The notes under the pieces: generated by a model
What the model was told of the DNA's origin: nothing
Databases searched by the model: none
What the model saw: only the letters and a program-made list of their open reading frames with translations
In this document: positions 19,898 through 31,049 of the stretch, piece by piece
Layout of the letters: every line of letters begins with the position of its first letter
Numbering within the stretch: position 1 is the stretch's first letter
Position numbers and translations under genes: made by a program
From: a bacterium
Lineage (GTDB): Bacteria > SZUA-182 > DTGQ01
Reading direction: 5' to 3'
Length of the DNA stretch: 64,000 bases
Assembly (NCBI GenBank): GCA_040755755.1
Contig: JBFLZW010000018.1
Coordinates: forward strand, 1 to 64,000

Positions 19898-20098
19898 GAG
19901 AAAAGTAAAACTGGCCTAACACCGGGAAAGGGAAAATGGGGAACATCTCAAAAGTCAATAAGACTATGGCTAAGTATATAAAAATATTGTATAATTATTC
20001 TAATTAGAGAATTAGAGAGTAACCTGATAACTTAACATTTAAATCATATTTTTATTCTCTATTATCAAGATTTCAATATAGCCAAGATGAGTTGGTTA

Positions 20099-20127
20099 TT
20101 GTCAAGGTAACATTGCCGCGATAATAT
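20099..20127 (+). promoter_or_regulatory. Sigma-70-like promoter of sensor kinase
   Basis: TTGTCA at 20099-20104, a 17-base spacer, TAATAT at 20122-20127. Transcription would start near 20134, which supports the downstream ATG at 20167 as the translation start. Confidence 0.45.
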
Positions 20128-20166
20128 GGTAACATGAAGGGTAACACTTGTATTCAAGGTGAGATC

Positions 20167-21339
20167 ATGAATAATAAACCAGATGAAAAACAGGACAAAG
20201 AGGTTAATACATATTTTGCCTCCCCGGAAAGGACTGATAGCGCCAAGTTAACCAGGGAAATTTCCCTGGTCAGCAACAACCCGGTCATTGATGGATTGAT
20301 GAAGACTGTAGCCGGTCTTCTGGCCGTATTGGATGAGCATCGGCAAATCGTGGCCTTGAACGATACGCTCCTGAAAATGCTGGGGATCGATGATCCCGAT
20401 AAGGTACTCGGATTGCGGCCTGGGGAAGCTCTAGGCTGTATCCATGCACATGACATGCCGGCAGGCTGCGGAACAGGCAAATATTGTTCAACCTGCGGGG
20501 CGGCTATTGCCATTGTTGCCAGTCTTGCGAACAACAGGCCCGAAGAAAGAAAATGTGTGGCCACGATTGAAAAAAATGATAAAAAACTGGATATATGCTT
20601 AAAAGTACAATCCGCTCCGCTGACCATAGGAAACCAGCGGTTTTTACTGCTGTTTCTCCAGGATATTACCTACCCCGAACGATGGGCAGCTTTAGAGCGC
20701 GCATTCTTCCATGACATCAGTAATACGATTAGCAATGTCCTCTGGACGAGTAAACTTATTGATCTCAGGAAGGTATGCGAAGGGAGTAACTTGCCGGAAA
20801 AACTGCAAAAACAAATATCTCAATTGGCCAGGGAAGTTGAAATCCAAAAAATTCTTGCTCACGAGGATACCCATGAATACAGACTTTCAATTGAGGAAAT
20901 TCCGATCTCCCGGATTGTTCAGGAAATACGGCAAACGTTCGAGAATCATCCCGCATCCGCAGGAAAGTCGTTACTCTTTTCGGAAGACGTCCCGGCCCTG
21001 AATTTGTACACTGATGTCAACCTGCTTCTCAGAGTCCTGAACAACATGATCATAAACGCTCTTGAAGCGACGGATGAAGGTGATGCAGTTAAAGTATGGG
21101 TCGAACACCAGGATAATAAAGCCATTTCTTTCTGTGTCTGGAATAAAAAAACCATAGCCGAAGATATTGCCCGCAGAATCTTCCAGCGTCATTTCAGCAC
21201 CAAAGAGGGCGCAGGAAGAGGAACAGGAACCCATATCATGAAATTATTGGGTGAGCAGTTCTTAGGCGGAACTGTTGATTTTACTACCTCCGAGCCGTGT
21301 GGTACCACATTCCGGTTCACCCTTTATCTCCAGCGTTAG
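20167..21339 (+). CDS. Sensor histidine kinase with Cys-rich PAS domain
   Basis: A soluble kinase of 390 residues with no membrane segment. A PAS domain lies at about 40-150 and holds a four-cysteine cluster: GCIHAHDMPAGCGTGKYCSTCG. The phospho-acceptor region is FFHDISNTISNVLW, with the His next to Asp as in HisKA-type boxes, and the ATPase domain follows with the N box NNMIINALEATDEG and the C-terminal GAGRGTGTHIMKLL lid. The start at 20167 has AAGGTGA just upstream. A response regulator/kinase hybrid follows 135 bp later on the same strand and could be a partner. The cysteines suggest iron-sulfur, heme or zinc binding, which is not proven. Confidence 0.9.
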   Translation: MNNKPDEKQDKEVNTYFASPERTDSAKLTREISLVSNNPVIDGLMKTVAGLLAVLDEHRQIVALNDTLLKMLGIDDPDKVLGLRPGEALGCIHAHDMPAGCGTGKYCSTCGAAIAIVASLANNRPEERKCVATIEKNDKKLDICLKVQSAPLTIGNQRFLLLFLQDITYPERWAALERAFFHDISNTISNVLWTSKLIDLRKVCEGSNLPEKLQKQISQLAREVEIQKILAHEDTHEYRLSIEEIPISRIVQEIRQTFENHPASAGKSLLFSEDVPALNLYTDVNLLLRVLNNMIINALEATDEGDAVKVWVEHQDNKAISFCVWNKKTIAEDIARRIFQRHFSTKEGAGRGTGTHIMKLLGEQFLGGTVDFTTSEPCGTTFRFTLYLQR

Positions 21340-21474
21340 TTCTCAATAAGCCCCTTCAAGGCTGCCAACGGCAAGATCCCCATGCTCCTACCCTTGGACA
21401 ATAATAAAGAATTATTATATAATACCACTAAGGACTAGAATGAACTTACTCTTAATTAACATTGAGGGCAGACT

Positions 21475-23529
21475 ATGAAAATCCTCCTCGTTGATGACAA
21501 CCCTGAAAATCTTGAGCTGCTGGAAAGCGTGCTGCGCCATTACGGCTATGAGGTGAGAACTGCATCCGACGGATTCCAGGCATTTGACAAGGCATTGCAG
21601 GACAAATTCGATATCATTATCAGTGATATTCTGATGCCCCGGATGGATGGGTTCCGTCTTTGCCGACAGGTGAAGACCAGCGAAAAGCTGAGGGATATTC
21701 CCTTTGTTTTTTATACAGCCACCTATACCAGCCCCGAGGATGAAAAATTCGCCCTCGGCCAGGGAGCCGATGAATTCATTCTCAAGCCGAAAGACCCCGA
21801 TACGTTTATTGAAATTCTGCGGAAAGTTATAAAAAATCATGAGGCAGGGATACTCAGAAAGCCGACTCTTGCGCCCGAAGAGGAAAACGGTTATTTCAAG
21901 CATTACAGCGAGCGGCTGATTAAAAAACTTGATGACAAGCTGCGGGAACTGGAGTCTGCGCATAAGGCACTGGCTGCCGAGAAAGAGAACCTTGCCGTGA
22001 TCCTTCGCAGCAAGGAGCGTCTGGCCCAGACCCTGCACTTTATGGCTGACGCGGTGATTACCATAAACCATGAGGGCAGGATCACCCTGATGAATGCCAT
22101 GGCCGAGACCCTGACCGGATGGTCGCAGGCAGAAGCTTCGGGCAAATCCCTGACAGAGGTCTTTCACCTCGTCGATGAAAACCTCCTGAAAAGGCTTGAC
22201 AGGACCGATCAGGTCATTGATCTGGAAAAAAATACGGTTCTGATAGCCCGGGATGGGACCAGACGGCTGCTTGCCGGTAATATCGCCTCCATCAGCAACA
22301 GAGAGGGGGAAATATCCGGTGCGGTTATTGTCTTTTACGACATTACTGAAAAACAGCAAAGGGAGGAAGAGCTGCAAAAGATGAGCAACCTCGAGTCAAT
22401 AGGCCTTCTGGCCGGTGGTCTTGCTCACGAGTTCAATAACATTTTGACCGTTCTTCTGGGAAATTTGAGCCTTGCTCAGATGCTGACCGATTCGGCAGAT
22501 GAAAGGTTCCAGCTCCTGAAAGAGGCAAAACAAGCCTCCGTGCGGGCCAAATCCCTGACCCGGCAGTTGCTCACCTTTTCCAAGGGCGGCACCCCCGTAA
22601 AGCGCACCGTCCCTCTGTCAGGCATGCTTCAGGATACGGCCAGGTTTGCCTTGCAGGGTTCTCAGACCGGCTGCACATTCTCGCTTCCCGAAAACCTGTG
22701 GCCGGTCGAGATTGACGAAGGGCAGATTGGGCAGGCCATCAATAACATTATCCTCAATGCTGACCAGGCCATGCCTGATGGTGGAACCATTGAGGTGCGG
22801 GCTCGAAATATAACTGCTGCCACGGAGCGGATCATCCACGGCACGATAGTGCCTGCGGGTAAATATGTGGAAATTGCTATCCAGGACCAGGGGGTCGGCA
22901 TACCGAAAGAGCATCTTTCCAGGGTCTTCGACCCCTATTTCACTACCAAGCAGACCGGAAGCGGCCTTGGACTGACCGCCGCATATTATATCGTCAGAAA
23001 GCATGGCGGATACCTTGGAGTCGAATCCAGGCCGGGAGAGAGCACAACTTTCTATATCTATCTGCCTGCCTCGATCGAGAAAGCTCCGGCTCCCGCTGCC
23101 GGAGAAGAAAAGGCCAAAGGGAAGCTTCAGCCTGGCCGGGGGAGAATCCTGGTCATGGATGACGAGGAAATGATCAGAAAGAGCCTCAGCTCCATGCTGA
23201 AAAGGCTGGGCTACAAGGTCGAACTGGCCAGAGATGGTGCTGAAACCCTGGCCATCTATAAAAAAGCTCTTGAATCAGGCCATCCTTTTGATTTGGTGAT
23301 CGTCGATTTGATTATCCCCAGCGGCCTGGGCGGCAAGGAAACCATGAAACGGCTGGTCGAGATCGATCCCGGCGTGAAAGCGATTGTTTCCAGTGGTTAT
23401 TCAAATGATCCGATCATGGCCGATTTCCAGCAATACGGCTTTATTGGCTGCATCGCCAAACCCTATGACCTCGAAACCCTGAGCAGGGTCATCTATGAAC
23501 TGACTCAGAGGAATGGAAAAGCAGAATAA
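21475..23529 (+). CDS. Hybrid histidine kinase (REC-PAS-HisKA-HATPase-REC)
   Basis: A 684-residue soluble hybrid kinase. Receiver 1 is at 1-120 (LLVDDN, IIISDILMPRMDG, YTATYT, LKPKD). A coiled linker and a PAS domain (about 185-300) follow, then HisKA with GLAHEFNNILTVLLGNL, an ATPase with INNIILNADQAMPDGG, DQGVGIPKEHLSRVFDPYFTTK and GSGLGLTAAYYIV, and a C-terminal receiver (LVMDDEEM, LVIVDLIIP, VSSGYSN, IAKPYD). The second receiver's phospho site is DLIIPSGLGG. AGGG lies 9 bases before the ATG. No DNA-binding output is present, so the signal passes on through phosphotransfer. Confidence 0.93.
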   Translation: MKILLVDDNPENLELLESVLRHYGYEVRTASDGFQAFDKALQDKFDIIISDILMPRMDGFRLCRQVKTSEKLRDIPFVFYTATYTSPEDEKFALGQGADEFILKPKDPDTFIEILRKVIKNHEAGILRKPTLAPEEENGYFKHYSERLIKKLDDKLRELESAHKALAAEKENLAVILRSKERLAQTLHFMADAVITINHEGRITLMNAMAETLTGWSQAEASGKSLTEVFHLVDENLLKRLDRTDQVIDLEKNTVLIARDGTRRLLAGNIASISNREGEISGAVIVFYDITEKQQREEELQKMSNLESIGLLAGGLAHEFNNILTVLLGNLSLAQMLTDSADERFQLLKEAKQASVRAKSLTRQLLTFSKGGTPVKRTVPLSGMLQDTARFALQGSQTGCTFSLPENLWPVEIDEGQIGQAINNIILNADQAMPDGGTIEVRARNITAATERIIHGTIVPAGKYVEIAIQDQGVGIPKEHLSRVFDPYFTTKQTGSGLGLTAAYYIVRKHGGYLGVESRPGESTTFYIYLPASIEKAPAPAAGEEKAKGKLQPGRGRILVMDDEEMIRKSLSSMLKRLGYKVELARDGAETLAIYKKALESGHPFDLVIVDLIIPSGLGGKETMKRLVEIDPGVKAIVSSGYSNDPIMADFQQYGFIGCIAKPYDLETLSRVIYELTQRNGKAE

Positions 23530-23539
23530 AAACTCAATC

Positions 23540-25624
<2,085 letters not shown>

Positions 25625-27346
25625 TTATCTTTTCAGCATCCTTTTCAGTTCCGGCCAACTGCGGGTATTCAGGACATCGTCCGGCTCAAGCCAGCCCCGG
25701 CGGGCCTGATTGATGCCAAAGCGCATGTAGTCGAGATCGGTCAGGCTGTGGGCATCGGTCGAGATGGCCACTTTTACTCCCATCTCTTTGGCCATTTTGC
25801 AGTGGATGTCGTTCAAGTCCAGCCGGTCCGGATAAGCGTTCAGCTCCATAAAGCATCCCCTTTGCCTGGCTGCCTCGATCAGGCGCTCCATATCGACCTC
25901 ATAGGGCTTTCGCTCATTGATGAGCCTGCCGGTCGGATGGGCCAGGATAGTGAAATAGGGGTTATCCATGGCCCGGATTATCCGCTCGGTCTGCTTCTCG
26001 ATGGGCAGATTGAAATTATAATGCACCGAGCAGACGGTAAGATCAAGCATCTTCAGGACTTCATCCGGAAGGTCCAGGGAGCCGTCCTCCAGAATGTCGA
26101 GCTCGACTCCCCTGAGCACCAGGATCGAGCCTTCGAGCCGCTGATTCAGGAGGTCAATGGCTTCAATGTGCTGAAGCATTCTCCTGACATCGAGGCCATG
26201 AGCCACGCCGACGTGCCGGGAGTGGTCGGTTATGGCCACGTACTGATAGCCCTTGTTCCTGGCCGCCTCCACCATCTCCTCCAGGCTGAAGCGGCCATCG
26301 GTGGCTGTGGTGTGGGTATGCAGGTCTCCCCGGATATCGGCCAGGGTGATCAGCCGGGGAAGTCTGTTGTGCAGAGCGGCTTCGATCTCTCCCCCGTCCT
26401 CCCGCAGCTCCGGCTCAATGAAGGGAAGGCCGACTGACTGGAAAACATCCTTCTCCTCTCTGCCGCCGATGCGGTCCTCGCCCCGGAAGACCCCGTATTC
26501 GTTGATTTTCAGTCCTGCCTTGACGCCAAGTTTGCGAATGGCAATATTATGGGCCTGCGAGCCGGTAAAGTAGTGCAGGGCAGCCCCGCAGCTCTCTTCG
26601 GGCACTACCCGAAGGTCCACCTGAAGCCCTGAGCGGAGCAGGATCGTGGACTTGGTTTCTCCCCTGGCCACCACGCTGGCCACATCCTCATACTCGATGA
26701 ACCGCTGCATGACGGGAGAATCCTTCCGGGCCACGGCCAGAATATCAAGATCAGCCACTACTTCCTTGCGCCGTCGATAGCTTCCGGCTACCACCACTTC
26801 CTGCACCCCGGCGGCCTTGCGCAGATAATTAACTATCGAGCTGGCCACCTCTTCCGCCACTGCCAGCTTGATCCGCTCCTTTTTCTCTTTCTTCTGGAGG
26901 ATCTCTTCGAGAATCTTCTCCTCGGTTTTCTGGCCAAAACCGAACAGTGCGCGGATTTTGCCCTCTCTGGCTGCCGTTTCCAATTCGTCGAGGGTGCTGA
27001 CGTGCAGTTCCTCATGGATGGCCTGGACCCGCTTCGGCCCCAGGGAGGGTATTTTCATGAGCTGGCTTAAGGCCGGAGGGATGCGGCTTTCGATCTCCCG
27101 CAGTTGGGAGAGGGTTCCCGTTCTGACAATCTCGGCAATTTTTCCGGCCAGGTCTTTGCCGATCCCCGGCAGTTTGGGCAGCTCTTCATGCTCGGCCAGG
27201 ATATCGGCCAAACTGAAGGGAAGGCTGGCTATGGTGCGGGCTGCATTCCGGTAAGCCCGGACCCGGAACACATTGGCCCCCTCAATTTCCAATAAATCCG
27301 CCACTCTGATGAAAACTGCGGCAATGTCCGAGTTGTGAACAGGCAT
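25625..27346 (-). CDS. polX: DNA polymerase/3'-5' exonuclease PolX
   Basis: Family X DNA polymerase of 573 residues. Its N-terminal 8-kDa and HhH region contains LEIEGANVFRVRAYRNAART and LPGIGKDLAGKI. The nucleotidyltransferase palm has GSYRRRKEVVADLDILAV with the metal-binding aspartates. The C-terminal PHP domain has DLHTHTTATDGR, AITDHS, ILAHPTGR, NAYPDRLD and STDAHS, which supply the metal ligands for the 3'-5' exonuclease and AP-endonuclease activity. It fills gaps in base-excision repair. AAGG lies 7 bases before the ATG. LigA, 27 bp downstream, can seal the product. Confidence 0.96.
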   Translation of the reverse strand: MPVHNSDIAAVFIRVADLLEIEGANVFRVRAYRNAARTIASLPFSLADILAEHEELPKLPGIGKDLAGKIAEIVRTGTLSQLREIESRIPPALSQLMKIPSLGPKRVQAIHEELHVSTLDELETAAREGKIRALFGFGQKTEEKILEEILQKKEKKERIKLAVAEEVASSIVNYLRKAAGVQEVVVAGSYRRRKEVVADLDILAVARKDSPVMQRFIEYEDVASVVARGETKSTILLRSGLQVDLRVVPEESCGAALHYFTGSQAHNIAIRKLGVKAGLKINEYGVFRGEDRIGGREEKDVFQSVGLPFIEPELREDGGEIEAALHNRLPRLITLADIRGDLHTHTTATDGRFSLEEMVEAARNKGYQYVAITDHSRHVGVAHGLDVRRMLQHIEAIDLLNQRLEGSILVLRGVELDILEDGSLDLPDEVLKMLDLTVCSVHYNFNLPIEKQTERIIRAMDNPYFTILAHPTGRLINERKPYEVDMERLIEAARQRGCFMELNAYPDRLDLNDIHCKMAKEMGVKVAISTDAHSLTDLDYMRFGINQARRGWLEPDDVLNTRSWPELKRMLKR

Positions 27347-27358
27347 AGGTTTTCCTTA

Positions 27359-27403
27359 CACGATCTCTTGGTCGAGTCCAACTGGCCGCGAATTTACCCC
27401 GCG
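27359..27403. repeat. Dispersed repeat CACGA..CTGGCCGCG
   Basis: Contains GTCGAG(T/C)C(C/T)AACTGGCCGCG followed by (A/G)ATTTA; it recurs at 63282-63327. Confidence 0.6.
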
Positions 27404-27490
27404 TCATATACTCTGTTATTATCGTACAAAAAGAGTGCGAGGCGGGACATGATGTCCCGCCTTATGGTTTCGGGGCTTTAAGAGAGGCGC

Positions 27491-27598
27491 TCAATCCAGA
27501 CAGGAGGGTTGCTCCAGATATTTTTGGAACAGGCACAGTGCATCCCTGGGAGTAATCTCACCATACCGGTTTACATCCGCACAATCAGGGCAGGGACC
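27491..27598 (-). pseudogene. Relic of a dockerin-like C-terminus
   Basis: The minus-strand frame from 27598 to the TGA at 27491-27493 encodes a 35-residue piece beginning GPCPDCADVNRYGEITPRDA and ending LFQKYL..PSCLD. This matches an EF-hand/dockerin-type repeat (DVNxxGxITPxDAL followed by an amphipathic helix). The frame is closed upstream by TAG at 27599-27601, so only the tail survives. The rest of the parent protein has been lost. Confidence 0.6.
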
Positions 27599-27671
27599 CT
27601 AATTCAAGGTAGCGGGGAAGTACGACAATGTCAAGAATAAAAAAGAGATAATCATAAGATAGTGAACATAT

Positions 27672-27860
27672 TTAAGCCAAATGGCACTTACCTAAGACAA
27701 GCAGGGGGACACGGAGCACGAAGAGAGAGAAAGAGTGGGTCCCTGCCCTGGACCCTGACCCCCTTTAAAAAGCTTGATCTCTGCGTGGTCTTCGTGCCCT
27801 TGGTGCCCTTTCTGTTCTCATAAGGAGAAGCCTGGCTTGTGTAAGTGCCATGCTGGTTAA
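27672..27860. repeat. MITE-like foldback element, copy B
   Basis: Terminal inverted repeats ATGGCACTTAC (27681) and GTAAGTGCCAT (27841), flanked by TTAA on both sides. Inner arms are also inverted (GCACGAAG/CTTCGTGC). The same terminal repeat bounds the element at 56738-57029. It holds no reading frame. Confidence 0.7.
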
Positions 27861-28632
27861 GCCTGCATAGGAAAGAGTTTTCCCAAAGTGTATGAAAATC
27901 AATTCATAGGTGGTGCAAAAAATTTCACTACTAAAATATTGAATGGACTAAAATAATTAATATTTTTTATTAATTTTATAAATTTATTTTAATACTTTAC
28001 GATATGTTAAAAAACATTTTTAGGTATATTTCTTGCAATCATATCTTTACATGAGTATCTGATTTAAGCTAGTGCTAAGTACACTGCGCATTAAATACAC
28101 GGCCAGTTAAAGCCGCCTCTTCACTCCCTCACCCCCCTTTGGGGGGAGAGGGCTGGCAGGGAGCCCCTGTGGCAGGTGAGGAGGGCGTCGTTGAACCAAA
28201 CCGGCACGGGTAATTCCCGTGCCGTGTACTAATAAGTACAGGCAGCGGTTATTACCCAAGGAGTCAGCCCTGCTCTTTGTTTTTCCCGGGGCTGGTTTCC
28301 ATATTTGGCCTCTATAGGAGACGGATGCTATCTGGCTGCTGAAGTTATCGCGCCCGGTATTGAGCACAGTATGGGATCCCCCCCAGTTGTTGCCCGGTAT
28401 CGCCGCAGCTCACCTGTGAGCTTGCCATTGGTATGCTCACAAGCCCGGCGATCCGGGCACCAACGTTTACAGAATCGAATTTTTGCCTGAGTGATGTCTC
28501 CTCCTCCGGTCTAAACGCCTACAGCCTATCAGCCCGAGTAATTACTTATCCTCTTGCCTTATCCGGCCATTTTATGGTATCAACAAGATATCAGGACAGA
28601 GTCAGGTTGAGTCTCTTACGGCAATTTTATCC
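27861..28632. other. Gene-free AT-rich and repeat-rich stretch
   Basis: From 27890 to 28090 the sequence is strongly AT-rich. From 28100 it becomes a mosaic of hairpins: 28126-28152, CGGCACGGG/CCCGTGCCG at 28202-28224, and TGTGAGC/GCTCACA near 28415-28445. No convincing gene, riboswitch consensus or RNA gene was recognised. Confidence 0.5.
28126..28152. repeat. CCCTCNCCCC palindrome
   Basis: CCCTC-A-CCCCCC, loop TTT, GGGGGG-A-GAGGG. A member of the same palindrome family as 1249-1296. Confidence 0.7.
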
Positions 28633-28730
28633 TATAAACGGCTGAGAACTGAACTTTTCCAGAGGAGTCGGGAGCCAGGAGCCAGAATAAGCAATCATCT
28701 TCTCCTGACTCCTGGCTTCTGACTCCTGAG
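28633..28730. repeat. Heptad foldback repeat with conserved leader, second copy
   Basis: The leader TATAAACGGCTGAGAACTGA and onward to CAGAGGAG differs by one base from 15731-15765. The 7-base array GGAGTCG-GGAGCCA-GGAGCCA is followed by its inverse (CTCCTGA, CTCCTGG, CTTCTGA). The repeat ends 17 bases before the dciA start. Confidence 0.8.
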
Positions 28731-28746
28731 AATAGGGGTATCCGTC

Positions 28747-29418
28747 ATGAATCAAGGCAAACCAGAACAGAACGAGAATGACTTACCCGCCGGTTCCGCA
28801 GAATCCAGGGTTTTGCCCGCCGGGCATGATGAGCTGCACCCAAAATCCGAGGCCGTTTCCGTCAAGCCCCTTCCCGGCAACTCCCCTGCGGATGCCGGTG
28901 ATCCTGCCGGTGACCCGGTTAATGTTGTCAGCATCTTAAATAAACTGCCATGTCTGAACGGCAAGGGGATCATGGAAGCCGTCAATACCCGGATTCAAAG
29001 GAAGTCTTTAGCCAGAAACTGGATAAAAATCGTTGGTCAAAAGCTGGCAGAGCATACTGCACCGATAACCCTGCAGAACCAGAAACTCATCGTGGTTGTC
29101 GATGATCCAAAGTGGATGACGGCCCTGAAACAGACTGAGGGAATATTCCGGAAGAAGGTAAATGAGTTTCTCAAGTCAGACCAGCCGCTCAGCATTGAAC
29201 TGCGATTGGGGAAGATATCCCCCTTACTCTCTCGTCACCCCTCCTCACCGAAAGCAAAGCCGGAGCCTGCACCGGGGCTTACTGCCAAACAGGAGGAGCG
29301 AATCGAGAGCCTGCTCAGCCCCATTAAAAATAACGAAAAGCTCAAGCAGACGCTGAAAGACATTCTCACCAGACACTGTCGTCATGACCAGCGCTTCCTC
29401 GAAAAAGACTCGACATGA
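28747..29418 (+). CDS. DciA-like DUF721 protein
   Basis: A 223-residue protein with a central DUF721 domain (about 60-165): NWIKIVGQKLAEHTAPITL, LIVVVDDPKWMTALKQ, and an arginine/lysine-rich start. DUF721 includes DciA, the ancestral loader of the replicative helicase DnaB. About 55 N-terminal residues are Pro/Glu/Ser-rich and disordered in appearance, and a 50-residue C-terminal extension is charged. The start at 28747 comes directly after the heptad repeat (AGGGG 8-9 bases upstream). The identification rests on domain motifs; a true helicase-loading role is inferred. Confidence 0.75.
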   Translation: MNQGKPEQNENDLPAGSAESRVLPAGHDELHPKSEAVSVKPLPGNSPADAGDPAGDPVNVVSILNKLPCLNGKGIMEAVNTRIQRKSLARNWIKIVGQKLAEHTAPITLQNQKLIVVVDDPKWMTALKQTEGIFRKKVNEFLKSDQPLSIELRLGKISPLLSRHPSSPKAKPEPAPGLTAKQEERIESLLSPIKNNEKLKQTLKDILTRHCRHDQRFLEKDST

Positions 29419-29438
29419 AGTAACCTTTCATTTTTCAC

Positions 29439-29467
29439 TGGACAAATTCTCCCCTGTTGATTATAAT
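29439..29467 (+). promoter_or_regulatory. Sigma-70 promoter of the selenoprotein candidate
   Basis: TGGACA at 29439-29444, a 17-base spacer, and a perfect TATAAT at 29462-29467, about 65 bases before the ATG at 29538. Confidence 0.55.
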
Positions 29468-29537
29468 TGTTATTTGATTTATCTTGTTTATGAGAATTTA
29501 TTATTAACCAACGAAAATGAAAAGGTAGGTGGTAGGT

Positions 29538-31049
29538 ATGCCAAGACGGTCCAATCTTCTCAAATTATCCCTTTTTCTCACCCTTGCTGGTCTGTGCCTA
29601 TTTCCCAGCCTGACATCAGCCAAACCCAGGATCGAGTTCCTGGAAACCAGGTACGACCTTGGAGAGATGTACCAGAATCAGGAAAAGAGTCATGTCTTCA
29701 AATTTAAAAATACGGGATCGGACACTCTGACGATCGAGAATGTCAAAGGCGGGTGAGGATGCACAGCCGTTAATCTCTCGGAGAGAGATATAGCACCGGG
29801 GAAAACCGGAGAAATCAAAGCTACCTTTCACTCGAAATCCTACCGGGGAAAGCAGAATAAAACTATATATGTAAATTCAAACGACCCCAATACTCCGGTA
29901 TTTAAACTCGAAATTATCGCTATGGTCAAGGTGGAGGTCGATGTCAACCCAAGTACCGTTAACTTCAGAGAGCTTTTGCCCGGAGAAAAGAAGTCCGAGA
30001 CCGTAGAAATAACCAATTTAAGTAATGATCTCCTCAAAATCAGTGCCATTACCTCCCCCCATGATTTCATCAATGTCAATCTGGCTGACCTTAAACTGCC
30101 TGTTTCCCTGAAATACAACGAGAAAATGTCCTTCAAGGTAGGTGTGGATGCAAATATCATGAAAGACAAAACCTGGGGGCAGGTGATTATCAAAACCAGC
30201 AATGTTCATACTCCCGAGGTCACTCTGAATCTGACGGGGCGTGTTCGGTCCGAAGACCAAAAGCCAATGGGCGCACCGAATTCAGCCCAGGCACCTCTGC
30301 CCCAGATCAACTATAGCGAGCGGGCAAAAAAGCTCTTTCCACTCTATAACTTCGTTGCCAATAACGTCAGCCAGAATCTGGCTGGCTGTAATACCGGGCA
30401 ATGTGTGCCCATGAAGGCACTGATTCAAGTGCTGACCGCTCAAAACCTGCCGGATGAGAAGATAACCGAAGCCGTACGGCAGATTTATGGCCCGGGAGCA
30501 GTAGTGGCATCATCAGGGAATGTGCAGCCGCCCCGCCCCTCTCTGAAAGAGTCAATTCAAGGCGCGCTCAAGAATGGCCGCAGGGCCAGGCTCGATCTCT
30601 TTGTCATGAGTTATTGCCCCTTCGGCGTTCGGGCGGAAAAAGCCCTTGACAGGATCATGGCTGAATATGGCTCGAAACTTGACCTGCAGCTCTACTTTAT
30701 CGCCCAATCCAGAACAGACAGCACATCTGACAAGCTGGCCGATTCGTTCACCAGTCTTCACGGCCTGCCGGAGGTTGAAGAGGACTTCAGACAGGTCCTG
30801 ATTCAAAAGCATTTTCCGGAAAAACTCCTGCCTTACCTGAGACTCCGGAACGAAAACATCAAAACCACTGACTGGAAGGAATGTGCCACCAAGGCAGGGA
30901 TCGACCTCCAAAAATTGGAGGAGCTGATAGCAGCCAAGGGGAGCCAGCAGCTCTTCAGGGAAAACCTGGTCAAAGCCCAGACCATGAATATCCATGCCTC
31001 CCCTACCCTGTTTATTGATAATGTTCGATATCAGGGAGGGTTTCAATAA
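29538..31049 (+). CDS. Candidate selenoprotein: exported DUF1573 domain plus thioredoxin-like domain
   Basis: A single 503-residue frame if TGA at 29754-29756 (codon 73) is read as selenocysteine. It has a signal peptide (about 1-27) and a DUF1573 Ig-like domain with YDLGEMYQNQEKSHVFKFKN; the family's conserved SCGCT is here GG-UGA-GCT, so Sec replaces the first Cys. The frame stays open and family-like afterwards (PGKTGEIKATF, YVNSNDPNTPVFKLEI). A second Ig-like domain follows (PSTVNFRELLPGEKKSETVEI), then a CNTGQC pair, then a thioredoxin-like domain (FVMSYCPFGVRAEKAL; cis-Pro loop ASPTLFIDNV). A SECIS-like hairpin lies 17-33 bases after the UGA. It probably acts in the periplasm in thiol redox chemistry. 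The alternative is a nonsense mutation. The end overlaps a convergent kinase by 38 bp and looks slightly short. Confidence 0.75.
29773..29789 (+). promoter_or_regulatory. Bacterial SECIS-like stem-loop
   Basis: ATCTCTC/GAGAGAT form a perfect 7-bp stem around the loop GGA (29780-29782). The loop starts 24 bases after the UGA and begins with G. Both agree with the known bacterial SECIS pattern (apical loop 16-37 bases downstream, G among its first two bases). It would bind SelB. Confidence 0.65.

Noticed and set aside
28260-28620. Possible riboswitch or small RNA upstream of dciA
   Set aside because: Hairpins exist, but no known riboswitch core (cobalamin, c-di-GMP, TPP and others) could be matched by eye.
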